This document shows, one piece after another, positions 42,163 through 51,044 of a stretch of DNA of 64,000 nucleotides. Positions within the stretch are counted from its first letter, which is position 1. Each line of letters begins with the position of its first letter. Below the pieces are notes generated by a model that did no database searches, was not told the DNA's origin, and saw nothing but the letters and a program-made list of their open reading frames with translations. The position numbers and the translations under genes are program-made. This DNA is from an uncultured Flavonifractor sp. (GTDB lineage: Bacteria; Bacillota; Clostridia; Oscillospirales; Oscillospiraceae): NCBI GenBank assembly GCA_947384055.1, contig CANDFO010000003.1:1-64000 (forward strand), in the 5' to 3' direction.

Positions 42163-42864
42163 TCAGTGCAGCGGGGGCCGGGGGCCGAACAGGGCGGTGC
42201 CCACCCGCACCAGGGTGGCACCCTCCGCCACAGCATCCTCGAAATCACCGCTCATCCCCATGGAAAGGCAGTTAACCTGTTCTCCATTATCTCCTAAATC
42301 GGTTCTTATGTCAACAAAAAGCTGATACATTTCCGCAAAGAAATTGCGGTTTCCGCCGGGCTCCGCCGCCGCGGGGGGAATGGCCATCAGCCCTCGCAGG
42401 CGCACATGGTCCAATTCCAGGCAGTGCCGGACCAGCTGGGGCAGCTCCTCCGGGGCGGCGCCGCTCTTGCTCTCTTCGCCGCCAATGTTTACCTCCAGCA
42501 GAATCTCCTGGACAATACCCAGCTTGGCAGCCTGGGCCTGAACCGCCTGGAGGAGCTTCAGGGACCCCACCGATTCCAGCAGGTCCACCCGGCCCACCAC
42601 CTGCCGTACTTTATTGGTCTGGAGGTGTCCAATAAAGTGGAGCTTGGCCCCGGCATAGGCGTTGTCCTCCAGGTGGGCGGTCATCTCCTGGACGCGGTTT
42701 TCACCACAGACGGTGACGCCCGCTGCGATCGCCTCCCGTATAGTGTCAGAGGTCTGCACTTTCGTGGCCGCCACCAGGGTAATTTCCTCCGGGTTCCGCC
42801 CTGACCGCCGGGCGGCGGCGTCAATGCGTCTGCGCACCGCGGCGATATTTTCTGCAAGAGACAT
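42163..42864 (-). CDS. YggS family pyridoxal phosphate homeostasis protein
   Basis: A 233-residue PLP-binding TIM-barrel protein (YggS/YlmE/PLPBP). The PLP lysine is in LVAATKVQT (about residue 34), followed by CGENRVQEM, HFIGHLQTNKVR and the phosphate-binding SMGMSGDFEDAV near the C-terminus. It buffers PLP and affects amino-acid metabolism. ATG 42864 follows AAAGGAGAGGAG. It is part of the sepF-divIVA operon, as ylmE is in Bacillus. Confidence 0.95.
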   Translation of the reverse strand: MSLAENIAAVRRRIDAAARRSGRNPEEITLVAATKVQTSDTIREAIAAGVTVCGENRVQEMTAHLEDNAYAGAKLHFIGHLQTNKVRQVVGRVDLLESVGSLKLLQAVQAQAAKLGIVQEILLEVNIGGEESKSGAAPEELPQLVRHCLELDHVRLRGLMAIPPAAAEPGGNRNFFAEMYQLFVDIRTDLGDNGEQVNCLSMGMSGDFEDAVAEGATLVRVGTALFGPRPPLH

Positions 42865-42920
42865 TGCGCTCCTCTCCTTTGCGTCTAACAAGATGGACTG
42901 AAAACCTGTATTCCGCGCTG

Positions 42921-44210
42921 TCAGCGCACTACCTTCCCGTCAAAGAGTTCCTCCGCGGCCACGATGATCTCATCTCCCGCCCGGAGCGTCTTTTTTGCCT
43001 CACTGGTCCGCTGGGAGGGGATTCCCTCTACCAGGCAGTAGTCCTCCCCCTGTTCCAGCACCTTTACGGGCTTAAACTCCGCCTGGGACCCCACCAGGGC
43101 ATAGACCCCTGTCACATTGACCTGGGTCTCCCGCCCGGTATCCGGGTCAGTCTGGGTCTGAACATCCACCCGGATAGCCGCCTTGGGCACACGTATGCCC
43201 GTCTGGGTGCCAAACACCAGTTCTACAGTCTGACGCCGCAGAAGCGTGGTGTTGGACAGGTAGCGGTCGCTGGAGAAAACCGTTAAAACCTGTCCGTTTT
43301 CGTTATCGCTGATGCGCTCTACCGTCATATCCACCTCTCCGGACCAATCTGTGGAAAAGCGTACGGTGACGGAGCGCCCCTCGGTAAGCCGGGCGGCGGT
43401 GTCCTGGGGCGTCATGCAGACAAAATACCATCGGTTTCCGGTAACGAGCTTTCCAATCGCCCCCGCAGGGGCCTGAGGCCGCTGCAGGTCTACCGCCCGC
43501 AGGCCTGCGGGCGTCAGATCCTCCAGCATATCGGGGGTCAGCAGCTCCTCATAGCCGTCGGCCTCGCCGGAAAAGACGCCGGAAACCTGCGCCGTAACCG
43601 CGGCGGTGTCCTGGGCTGCCTGGCTGCGGAGGGCCGCAATCTGCCGGTCCAGCTCCTGTATGGAGGCCGCCAGGGAAGCGGCGGCGTCTGTGTCCTCATA
43701 GGTCAGCTCCCGCCGGTACACCAGAGAGCGCAGAGACATGGTCTGCTCCTCCAGGGCGTGCAGATTTCCGGCGGACACGCTGGCCCGCAGGTCCACAATG
43801 GCCTCAATTACCTGCCGGCTGAGCTGGGCAGTATCTCCCCCGCCCTCCAAGTGCTGGAGAGCGTATTGCAGCTGTTCCCGCTCCAGCGCCAGCGCCTGAA
43901 GGGTCTGGCGGCGGCCGAACCCGGCCTCGCTCTGGTACACCAGGGCCACAGTCTCGCCACGGGCCACTTTTTCTCCCTCGTCGGGGAGCAGGTCTACAAT
44001 CCCTCCGCTCCCGGCCAGCACAGTCTCTTCCCGCACCAGATAGCCTGTGCATTCCGCGGTGTCGTCCACCGCCCAGGTGTAGGAGAGAAACGTGGAGAAG
44101 GGCTCCTGAAGGCTCATCCAGGCCGCTCCCGCCAGGTAGATCAGTACAGCCAGCAGCAGCACACAGGTGACGATGCGGCTGATGGCGATTCCTTCTTTTT
44201 TCTGTTTCAT
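42921..44210 (-). CDS. HlyD-like membrane-anchored adaptor protein
   Basis: A 429-residue protein with one N-terminal membrane span (ISRIVTCVLLLAVLIYLAGAA, about residues 10-30). A biotinyl-lipoyl-like barrel (GSGGIVDLLPDEGEKVARGETVALVY), a coiled-coil hairpin (LQALALEREQLQYAL and following heptads to about residue 200) and beta-barrel segments (RFSTDWSGEVDMTVERI) complete the layout. This matches HlyD/membrane-fusion proteins, but no export ATPase or partner is adjacent. It heads the yggS-sepF-divIVA transcript (56-nt gap), so a role at the envelope during division is possible (inference). ATG 44210, GAGGAA upstream. Confidence 0.8.
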   Translation of the reverse strand: MKQKKEGIAISRIVTCVLLLAVLIYLAGAAWMSLQEPFSTFLSYTWAVDDTAECTGYLVREETVLAGSGGIVDLLPDEGEKVARGETVALVYQSEAGFGRRQTLQALALEREQLQYALQHLEGGGDTAQLSRQVIEAIVDLRASVSAGNLHALEEQTMSLRSLVYRRELTYEDTDAAASLAASIQELDRQIAALRSQAAQDTAAVTAQVSGVFSGEADGYEELLTPDMLEDLTPAGLRAVDLQRPQAPAGAIGKLVTGNRWYFVCMTPQDTAARLTEGRSVTVRFSTDWSGEVDMTVERISDNENGQVLTVFSSDRYLSNTTLLRRQTVELVFGTQTGIRVPKAAIRVDVQTQTDPDTGRETQVNVTGVYALVGSQAEFKPVKVLEQGEDYCLVEGIPSQRTSEAKKTLRAGDEIIVAAEELFDGKVVR

Positions 44211-44538
44211 GGACTGCGTTTCCTCTGCTGGCACTTTCTATGGAATTGCTTTATTTTACGTCTTTTTACGCCCAATTGCAACAATTTATTTCGTGGATAT
44301 TTCTTCCTGTCCGCTTGTCCCACCTTTAGAGCCTGTGCTGCTGAGGACGCGCAGGAAAACTGAGCGCTCCGTCAGGCGGCAAAGGGCTCTCCGCGCGCGA
44401 TTCATTTCCTCATGGACACAGGTAACGGAGCCGCTGACTCAATCCATACGCGCGCACCGGCAGGTCTCCTGCCCCGGCGGGCCGGAATACCCGCCCATTG
44501 CACGTACATGAACATTGACTCAGCGGCTCCCTGACAGT
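44211..44538. other. Gap with the operon promoter and a long inverted repeat
   Basis: Promoter of the HlyD-like/yggS/sepF/divIVA operon on the minus strand: TTGCAA (44276-44281), a 17-nt spacer, TAAAAT (44253-44258). Near hfq, GAGCCGCTGACTCAAT (44428-44443) is inversely repeated at 44514-44529 with one mismatch, enclosing a smaller GGCAGG/CCTGCC hairpin (44460-44474). This forms a large stem-loop just after hfq. No gene seen. Confidence 0.7.
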
Positions 44539-44775
44539 TCAGCTCTCCGGTTCCTCCGTGTTCAGCGGAATCATTTTTTCCGGCACAATGGTGGAAATTG
44601 CGTGTTTGTAAATCACCTGCTGCTTTCCCTCGGTCATAAGTACCACCACAAAGGCGTCGTACCCTGTGATCTGTCCCCGGAGCTGATAGCCGTTCATCAA
44701 AAATATGGTGACATTGGCGCGGTTTTTTCTCGCACGGAGGAGGAAGAGGTCCTGAAGATTGTTGATTTTCTGCAT
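44539..44775 (-). CDS. hfq: RNA chaperone Hfq
   Basis: A 78-residue Sm-like protein that forms a hexameric ring and helps sRNA-mRNA pairing. Sm1 is in LQDLFLLRARKNRANVTIFLMNGYQLRGQITGYDAFVV, and Sm2 in QVIYKHAISTIVP (YKHA motif). The C-terminal tail is short and acidic. ATG 44775; AAAGGGTG upstream. It follows mutL by 105 bp. In many clostridia miaA lies between mutL and hfq; it is missing here. Confidence 0.97.
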   Translation of the reverse strand: MQKINNLQDLFLLRARKNRANVTIFLMNGYQLRGQITGYDAFVVVLMTEGKQQVIYKHAISTIVPEKMIPLNTEEPES

Positions 44776-44880
44776 TTGGAAGCACCCTTTCTATCTGTCA
44801 AGATGTATCCAATATATACCATTTCCTGGAGGAAAGCTGTCGAACCCGGTCGAAGGGCGAAATTTCCCGGACAACCCTGC

Positions 44881-46926
44881 TCAGGTCCGTCCGAACCGCC
44901 GCTCCAGCTGTCTCCGGGTGAGCTCTACAGCCACCGGTCTCCCGTGGGGGCAGTATTTCACCTGTCCGTCCATTACCGCCTGAGCCACCCGCAGCAGCTC
45001 CTGCCGGGCGTTTTTTTGTCCCCCCTTGATGGCGGCCTTGCACGCCATTGTGTGCAAAAGCGCATCCCTGGCCGCCTCCGGGTCGGCCCTGCCGGTGGCC
45101 AGCAGCTTGACTCCCAGCTCCGCCAGCGCCCCTTCAATCTCCCCGGCGTCTACGTCCGCGGGCGCCGCCCGGACAATCAGCGCGCCGCCGCCGAAGTCCT
45201 CAAGCTCAAACCCAAACCGCTCCAGCAGGGACAGATGCGCCAGCAGCGCAGCTCCCTCCTCCGGTGGCGGCGTAAACACCACCGGCGTCAGCAGCGCCTG
45301 GACCATAGGGCGGTAACTCTCCGCTTTAAGTCGGTCAAAATTCATCCGCTCATGGGCGGCGTGCTTGTCAATGAACAGGACGCTGTCTCCCTGCTCCACA
45401 ATGATATAGGTGTTGAGCACCTCTCCCGCCAGACGCCAGGAGACGGGGTCCGGCATGGCTTCCAACTGGGGCTCCGGAGGCACGGCAGACGCCTCCCCGC
45501 CGCCGGAGGACCGTGCTTCCGCCAGCTCCGTTTCCTCCGCCTCCCGGCAGAGCTCCTCCGGTGTTTCCGCCGGAACACGCCTTTCTCTGGGTATTCCGGT
45601 TTCCCCGCTCTCTTTGGATGCGTCCTCCTCCCGGCTGCGGGACAAACCGTATTTCTCCTGCCGGGCCGTCGGAACATTTGGCCGCCCGGTGGCGCCCTCT
45701 CCGGCCCGCTCCTGGCACGCGGTTATGTCGTGCAGGGGCAGCGCCGCGGCCAGGCCTCCCTCACGCTTCAAAAACTCCTGTGCGGTCATGGTCTGAAACC
45801 CGCCCCGTCCCGTGGCGAAAGGCTTTCCTGCCCGTCTGTCCGCCGGATATCCGGCCGCCCCCGCTTTCATACGGCCGGCGCTCTGCCCGGCAGGAATCTT
45901 ATCCCGGTCCGGTGCGCCCTGTGCCGGGGGCCGGGTATGGTCGGCTTCCAGCGCGGAAAGCACTGCGTAATACACCGCCTCGAACACCCGCCGCTCAGAG
46001 CCGAACTTCACCTCCTGCTTGGTAGGGTGGACGTTTACATCCACCGTGCTGAGCTTACAGGTCAGGTGCAGTACACAGCCGGGGAATTTACCCACCATCT
46101 TCTGGTTGGCATAGGCCTCCTCCAGCGCGGCCAGCATGGTGCGGCTTTTGATGTGCCGCCCGTTGACGAAGAAAAACTGATAGCCTCTTGTTCCCCTGCA
46201 GCAGGAGGGCAGCGAGACAAATCCGCTTACCGACATCTCCTCGCCGGAGCCGTTTACGGGAATAAACCCCAGGGCCAAGTCCCGGTCCAGCACCGCATAC
46301 AGGGCGCTCTGCAAAAGTCCGTCCCCCGGCGTAAGCAGCTCCTGTCTGCCATCCCGCAGGAACTTTACGCTTACCTCCGGGTGCGACAGGGCTGTGCGCT
46401 GGACCGCCGCGAAGCAGGCCGCGCCCTCGGCGGCGTCTTTTTTCATAAACTTCAGCCGGGCAGGGGTGTTGTAGAACAGGTCTCGCACCACTATGGTAGT
46501 CCCCTGGGGACATCCCGCCTCCTCCTGAGAAAGGACGGTTCCACCCTCCAGAGAGAGACTGGTCCCCAGCTCCGCGCCCCGGGCCCGGGTCAGAAGCTCC
46601 ACCCGGGAGACCGCAGCTATGGCGGCCAGCGCCTCCCCCCGGAAGCCCAGTGTTCCAATGGCCTCCAGGTCGAATTCACTGCGCAGCTTGCTGGTGGCGT
46701 GGCGCAGAAAGGCGCACGGAGCCTCCTCCGGCACGATGCCGCAGCCGTCGTCGGTTACGCGGATCAGCGTCATTCCGCCGTGCTGAATTTCTACCGTGAC
46801 GCTCCCCGCGCCCGCGTCCACGGCGTTCTCCATCAGCTCCTTTACCACGCTGGCCGGCCGTTCTACCACCTCTCCGGCCGCAATTAAATCGGCCACATGG
46901 GGGGAAAGCTGTTCAATATGGGGCAT
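44881..46926 (-). CDS. mutL: DNA mismatch repair protein MutL
   Basis: A 681-residue protein. The N-terminal GHKL ATPase shows ELMENAVDAGA, DDGCGI and the TLGFRGEALA motif. A long charged, low-complexity linker spans about residues 330-480, and a C-terminal dimer/endonuclease domain has FIDKHAAHERMNFD and CPHGRP, the metal-site motifs of MutL homologues that nick DNA. That fits an organism without MutH. ATG 46926 gives the canonical PHIEQLSPHVADLIAAGEV start. It pairs with mutS, 87 bp upstream. Confidence 0.97.
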   Translation of the reverse strand: MPHIEQLSPHVADLIAAGEVVERPASVVKELMENAVDAGAGSVTVEIQHGGMTLIRVTDDGCGIVPEEAPCAFLRHATSKLRSEFDLEAIGTLGFRGEALAAIAAVSRVELLTRARGAELGTSLSLEGGTVLSQEEAGCPQGTTIVVRDLFYNTPARLKFMKKDAAEGAACFAAVQRTALSHPEVSVKFLRDGRQELLTPGDGLLQSALYAVLDRDLALGFIPVNGSGEEMSVSGFVSLPSCCRGTRGYQFFFVNGRHIKSRTMLAALEEAYANQKMVGKFPGCVLHLTCKLSTVDVNVHPTKQEVKFGSERRVFEAVYYAVLSALEADHTRPPAQGAPDRDKIPAGQSAGRMKAGAAGYPADRRAGKPFATGRGGFQTMTAQEFLKREGGLAAALPLHDITACQERAGEGATGRPNVPTARQEKYGLSRSREEDASKESGETGIPRERRVPAETPEELCREAEETELAEARSSGGGEASAVPPEPQLEAMPDPVSWRLAGEVLNTYIIVEQGDSVLFIDKHAAHERMNFDRLKAESYRPMVQALLTPVVFTPPPEEGAALLAHLSLLERFGFELEDFGGGALIVRAAPADVDAGEIEGALAELGVKLLATGRADPEAARDALLHTMACKAAIKGGQKNARQELLRVAQAVMDGQVKYCPHGRPVAVELTRRQLERRFGRT

Positions 46927-47013
46927 CGGGTTCTCCTTTCTTTCGGCTGTCCTTTTCGGCCGGGTTTCCCCGGTGCGGAACCGCCGCCCTTATGCAGCCG
47001 GACACCGGAACTA

Positions 47014-49614
47014 CTACAGCATCTGCTTCAGCTCAAAGAGAAGATTCATCGCCTCAATGGGGGTCAGGGTATTCACATCCACCTGCCGCAGGCGCTCTGC
47101 AATCCGCCCGGCCCCCATATCCAGCAGCGACACCTGCTCCTCCCCGGCGCTCTCCGAGGCGGCGGGGGCTCGCGGAGGCCCTCCGGCCTCCAGCTCCTCC
47201 AGAATCTGCCTGGCCCGCTGTACCACCCGCTCCGGCACGCCGGCCAGCTTCGCCACCTCCACGCCAAAGCTCTCGTCCGCGCCTCCCCGGACAATTTTTC
47301 GCAGGAAAATCACGTCGTCCTTCCGCTTTTTAGCGGCAATATTGTAATTTTTTACTCCCGGGAGCTGCCCTTCCAGACAGGTCAGCTCGTGATAGTGGGT
47401 GGCAAAGAGGGTCTTTGCCCCCAGCCGCTTTTTGTCGGCGCAGTACTCCAGCACCGCCCGCGCAATGGCCATCCCGTCATAGGTGGAGGTGCCCCGGCCG
47501 ATCTCGTCCAAAATCAGCAGGCTTTTGTCCGTGGCGTTTTTCAGCAGCTCGGCCACCTCGGTCATCTCCACCATAAAGGTGGACTGCCCGGCGGACACGT
47601 CGTCGCTGGCCCCGATGCGGGTGAACACCCGGTCTACAATCCCAATCCGGGCGGCTTTGGCCGGCACAAAAGACCCCATCTGCGCCATTAGCACAATCAG
47701 CGCCACCTGGCGCATATAGGTAGACTTTCCCGCCATATTGGGTCCGGTGATAATGGCCGCGGTGTGCTCTCCCCCGTCCATCCGTGTGTCGTTGGGTACA
47801 AAAAGGCTGTTTTTCAGCCTCCGCTCCACCACTGGGTGGCGTCCCTCCACAATTTCCAACCTGCCCGACAGGTCCACCTCCGGGCGGCAATATCCGTACT
47901 CCGCCGCTGCTGCCGCAAAAGAGGTCAGCACGTCAATCTGCCCTGCCGCCGCCGCGGAGCGCTGAACCCGCCCCACCTGAGCTGCTGTTTGCTCCCGAAC
48001 CTGACAGAACAGCTCGTATTCCAGGGCGGTAATCCGGTCCTGAGCGGAGAGGATGGTGTGCTCCATGTCTTTGAGCTCCTGGGTGATATATCGCTCGCAG
48101 TTGGCCAGAGTCTGCTTGCGCACATAGTCCTGGGGCACCTGGTCATAGTAGGATTTGGACACCTCGATGTAGTAGCCAAATACCTTATTGAAGCCTACCT
48201 TCAGACTTTTAATCCCGGTGCGCTCTTTTTCCCGGGCCTCTACCGCGGCCACCATGCCCTTGCCGTTGGCCATAATGTCCCGCAGGCGGTCCACCTCCTG
48301 GCTGAAACCGGCCCGGATTATGCCGCCCTCCCGGACGGAAAAGGGAGGCTCATCCACAATGGCGCTGTCGATCAGCGCCCGCAGCTCCCGCAGGTCGTCC
48401 AGCTCCTCCCGCAGAGTCCTCAGCAGCGCGGAGGAATAGGGCTCCAGCCTCTCCCGCAGGGCAGGCAGCCTTCCCAATCCCCTGGACAGGGCCGCCAGGT
48501 CCCGGCCCCCGGCCGTGCCGTAGACAATCCGCCCGATCAGCCGCTCCAGGTCTCCGACCTCCCGCAGGCAGAGAATCAGCTCCTCCCGGCCGATGGCGTC
48601 CCCCGTCAGCTCACCCACCGCGGACAGCCGGCGGCTGATGGCCCCCGGAGAGAGCAGGGGACGCTCCATCCATGCCCGGATGAGCCGGTGTCCCATGGGT
48701 GTGCGGGTCTTGTCCAGCACACCCAGCAGGCTTCCCCGCTTTTCGCCCCCCCGCATGGTCTGCGCGAGCTCCAGTGTCCGCCGGGCAGTGGCGTCCAGCT
48801 CCATGAACTGACCGCAGGTGAGATACCGCAGAGCGGCGATATGGGACAGGTCCGTCTTCTGGGTCTCGTAGAGATAGCTCAGCAGTCCGCCGACGGCCTG
48901 GAGCCCATGGGTGTTCCCCTGGGGAAGCTCTTCCAGTCCCTCTTTAAACTGCTTCCGCACCAGGGTTTCGGCGGCATCCTCCCGAAAGCGGGCCTCTCCC
49001 CCGTTTTCACAGCGGCATTCCAACGTCCGCTTCAGATATTGCAGCAGGTTTTCATCCGACCACGCCCCGTCGCTGAGCACCGCCTCCCGGGGAGAAAAGC
49101 GGCTCAGCTCGTTGAAAAGATGCTCCTCTCCCTCTCCGCCGGGGGCAAAGTCGGCGGCGGCGCACTCCCCTGTGGATATATCGCAGAAGCACAGGCCCGT
49201 GCCCTGGCTGTCCCGGTAGAGGGAACAGATATAGTTGTTCCGGCCCTCTTCCAGCATGGAGGTGTCGATTACTGTGCCTGGCGTTACAATGCGGATCACC
49301 TCCCGGTCCACCAGACCCTTGGCCTGGGCCGGGTCCTCCATCTGTTCGCAGATGGCTACTTTATAGCCCCGGGCGATGAGGCGGGCAATATAGGCGTCGG
49401 CAGAGTGGTAGGGCACGCCGCACATGGGGGTGCGCTCCTCCTGGGGCTTGCTTCGGTCCCGGCTCGTCAGGGTAAGCTCCAGCTCCTTGGACGCCAAAAC
49501 CGCATCCTCGTCGAACATCTCATAAAAGTCCCCCAGGCGGAAAAACAGGATACAGTCCGGATGAAGGTCCTTTATTTTTCTGTACTGCTTGCGCATAGGG
49601 GTTAATTCGGCCAT
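47014..49614 (-). CDS. mutS: DNA mismatch repair protein MutS
   Basis: An 866-residue protein that recognises mismatches and small loops. The N-terminal mismatch-binding domain has CILFFRLGDFYEMFDEDA (Phe-x-Glu-type region shifted in sequence). The ATPase domain has Walker A GPNMAGKSTYMRQ and Walker B/signature ILDEIGRGTSTYDGMAIA, and GVPERVVQRARQILEELE lies near the C-terminus. ATG 49614. It lies 91 bp after rsmG and starts the mutS-mutL-hfq run. Confidence 0.98.
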   Translation of the reverse strand: MAELTPMRKQYRKIKDLHPDCILFFRLGDFYEMFDEDAVLASKELELTLTSRDRSKPQEERTPMCGVPYHSADAYIARLIARGYKVAICEQMEDPAQAKGLVDREVIRIVTPGTVIDTSMLEEGRNNYICSLYRDSQGTGLCFCDISTGECAAADFAPGGEGEEHLFNELSRFSPREAVLSDGAWSDENLLQYLKRTLECRCENGGEARFREDAAETLVRKQFKEGLEELPQGNTHGLQAVGGLLSYLYETQKTDLSHIAALRYLTCGQFMELDATARRTLELAQTMRGGEKRGSLLGVLDKTRTPMGHRLIRAWMERPLLSPGAISRRLSAVGELTGDAIGREELILCLREVGDLERLIGRIVYGTAGGRDLAALSRGLGRLPALRERLEPYSSALLRTLREELDDLRELRALIDSAIVDEPPFSVREGGIIRAGFSQEVDRLRDIMANGKGMVAAVEAREKERTGIKSLKVGFNKVFGYYIEVSKSYYDQVPQDYVRKQTLANCERYITQELKDMEHTILSAQDRITALEYELFCQVREQTAAQVGRVQRSAAAAGQIDVLTSFAAAAAEYGYCRPEVDLSGRLEIVEGRHPVVERRLKNSLFVPNDTRMDGGEHTAAIITGPNMAGKSTYMRQVALIVLMAQMGSFVPAKAARIGIVDRVFTRIGASDDVSAGQSTFMVEMTEVAELLKNATDKSLLILDEIGRGTSTYDGMAIARAVLEYCADKKRLGAKTLFATHYHELTCLEGQLPGVKNYNIAAKKRKDDVIFLRKIVRGGADESFGVEVAKLAGVPERVVQRARQILEELEAGGPPRAPAASESAGEEQVSLLDMGAGRIAERLRQVDVNTLTPIEAMNLLFELKQML

Positions 49615-49705
49615 TCCTGTTTCTCCTTTTCTCTCTGTGCCGTCGGCGTGTCCGCTCCTGACAGCGCCTGCCTATGGATGGAATTTGTCGGTTATAAAAC
49701 GGCGG

Positions 49706-50434
49706 CTACAGCGGAGCCTTCTGGATTTTCGCCCACCGCCTGGGGAAGCCCTTGGGCCCAGGGGCTATTTTTTCTATGTGCACAACCCGGTGTGTAATCT
49801 GCGTACCGGGAATGGCGTAGTTCCATCCGGGGCGCAGAACACCCCCCAGGGTCTGAATCCCCCGGGCAGCCCTGGAGATCTCCCCGTCGCAATCCACACT
49901 CTTCATGGCCAGAAACGCGCCCCCTGTCCTGACAAAGGGCAGGCAGAGCTCGCATAAAAGTTCCAGCGGAGCCACAGCCCGGGAGGTCACGATATCAAAG
50001 CCGTCCCGAAATCCGGGCTTGTGGGCCTGCTCCTCCGCCCGAGCGTGGAGTGTACGAATCCCCTCCAGCTCCAGCCGGGCACAGACCTCCGCCAGCCAGT
50101 CCAACCGTTTGTTCAGACTGTCCAACAGTGTGACGTCCAGGCTGGGCTGGAGGATTTTCAGCACCATCCCCGGAAAACCCGCGCCGGTTCCCACATCCAG
50201 CAGCCGCTTTCCCTGAAACTCCATGCCGGGCATGCGCAAAAGTGCGGCACAGTCCAGCATATGGAGGTTCACCACGTCCACCGGGTCTGTAATAGCCGTC
50301 AGGTTCATCACCTTGTTTTTTTCCAGCAGGAGCCGGCCATAGGTCTCCAGCTGTTCGGCGGAACCGGAGGGAATCCCACCGGACAGGCCCAGCTCTTCCA
50401 GTCCCCGGGTCAGCAGCTCCATAACCTCATCCAT
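49706..50434 (-). CDS. rsmG: 16S rRNA (guanine-527-N7)-methyltransferase
   Basis: RsmG methylates G527 of 16S rRNA; loss gives low-level streptomycin resistance. The 242-residue Rossmann methyltransferase shows NLTAITDPVDVVNLHMLDC, the SAM motif LLDVGTGAGFPGMVL, LDSLNKRLDWL and VTSRAVAPL. ATG 50434 is chosen, giving the family start MDEVMELLTRGLEELG; it overlaps the upstream gene by 8 nt. In Bacillus this gene is next to noc-parA-parB; here serS and two small genes lie between. Confidence 0.96.
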   Translation of the reverse strand: MDEVMELLTRGLEELGLSGGIPSGSAEQLETYGRLLLEKNKVMNLTAITDPVDVVNLHMLDCAALLRMPGMEFQGKRLLDVGTGAGFPGMVLKILQPSLDVTLLDSLNKRLDWLAEVCARLELEGIRTLHARAEEQAHKPGFRDGFDIVTSRAVAPLELLCELCLPFVRTGGAFLAMKSVDCDGEISRAARGIQTLGGVLRPGWNYAIPGTQITHRVVHIEKIAPGPKGFPRRWAKIQKAPL

Positions 50435-50798
50435 ATGTCTGCCCCCCCAGACCGGCAATCAGGGCGGGCAGACCGTCCGCCAGCCCCAGTAGAACCACAA
50501 GGACACACAGCACGGCCAGCACCGCCAGCACGCAGCGCTTCCACGCGGGACATTCCGCCTGCCGCAGCTGGAGCAGGCACAGCACCGCCATGCCCGCTGC
50601 ACCAGGGCACACCAGCAGAGGTCCTACTCCGGTCAAGTAGGTTCCGCCGCTATAAAAGGGATATAGATTCAGCAGCACCAGTAAAACCATATATACCACC
50701 CCTACCCAGGCGGCGGTGCGTTTGGCAGGGGACGCGGGTGTAAATTTCTCCTGTCCTTCCGGTTTTTCCACATCAGCATGTTTTTCCTCTTGAGCCAC
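50427..50798 (-). CDS. Small membrane protein upstream of rsmG
   Basis: A 123-residue product. A charged cytoplasmic N-terminus (AQEEKHADVEKPEGQEKF) is followed by three hydrophobic spans: AWVGVVYMVLLVLLNLYPF, a middle segment about residues 60-78, and CVLAVLAVLCVLVVLLGLA. The start is GTG 50798, with AAAGGAGG 7 nt upstream; the longer reading to 50963 lacks such a site. It overlaps rsmG by 8 nt, so the two are coupled. Function unknown. Confidence 0.75.
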   Translation of the reverse strand: MAQEEKHADVEKPEGQEKFTPASPAKRTAAWVGVVYMVLLVLLNLYPFYSGGTYLTGVGPLLVCPGAAGMAVLCLLQLRQAECPAWKRCVLAVLAVLCVLVVLLGLADGLPALIAGLGGQTYG

Positions 50799-51044
50799 GG
50801 CCGTGCCTCCTTTCCGGTTATGGAAACCGGAACCAGCCGTCCCTGCGGCTGGTTCCGTCGTCCCTCCGTTATATAGTCGAATAATTTGAAAACAGTACGG
50901 CTGTTCTTCAAAGGAATTTTGCCCGCCTGCATATAACGCGCGATATTTGCCTATGAAATCCAAACCGAGACTGCCCTGTTCGGGCGTTTGGCCCGGGCAT
51001 TTGAAAACGGTTCACAGGCTCTCTTCAGGACGGCTGATTACGCT
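50799..51044. other. Gap between serS and the small membrane gene
   Basis: Contains a hairpin GGAACCAGCCG/CGGCTGGTTCC around 50829-50855 and an AT-rich stretch likely to hold a promoter for the rsmG transcript. No gene seen. Confidence 0.5.

Noticed and set aside
44515..46887. A 790-codon open frame antisense to mutL, running into the hfq region
   Set aside because: Arg/Gln/Gly-rich, overlaps two certain genes, no plausible start.
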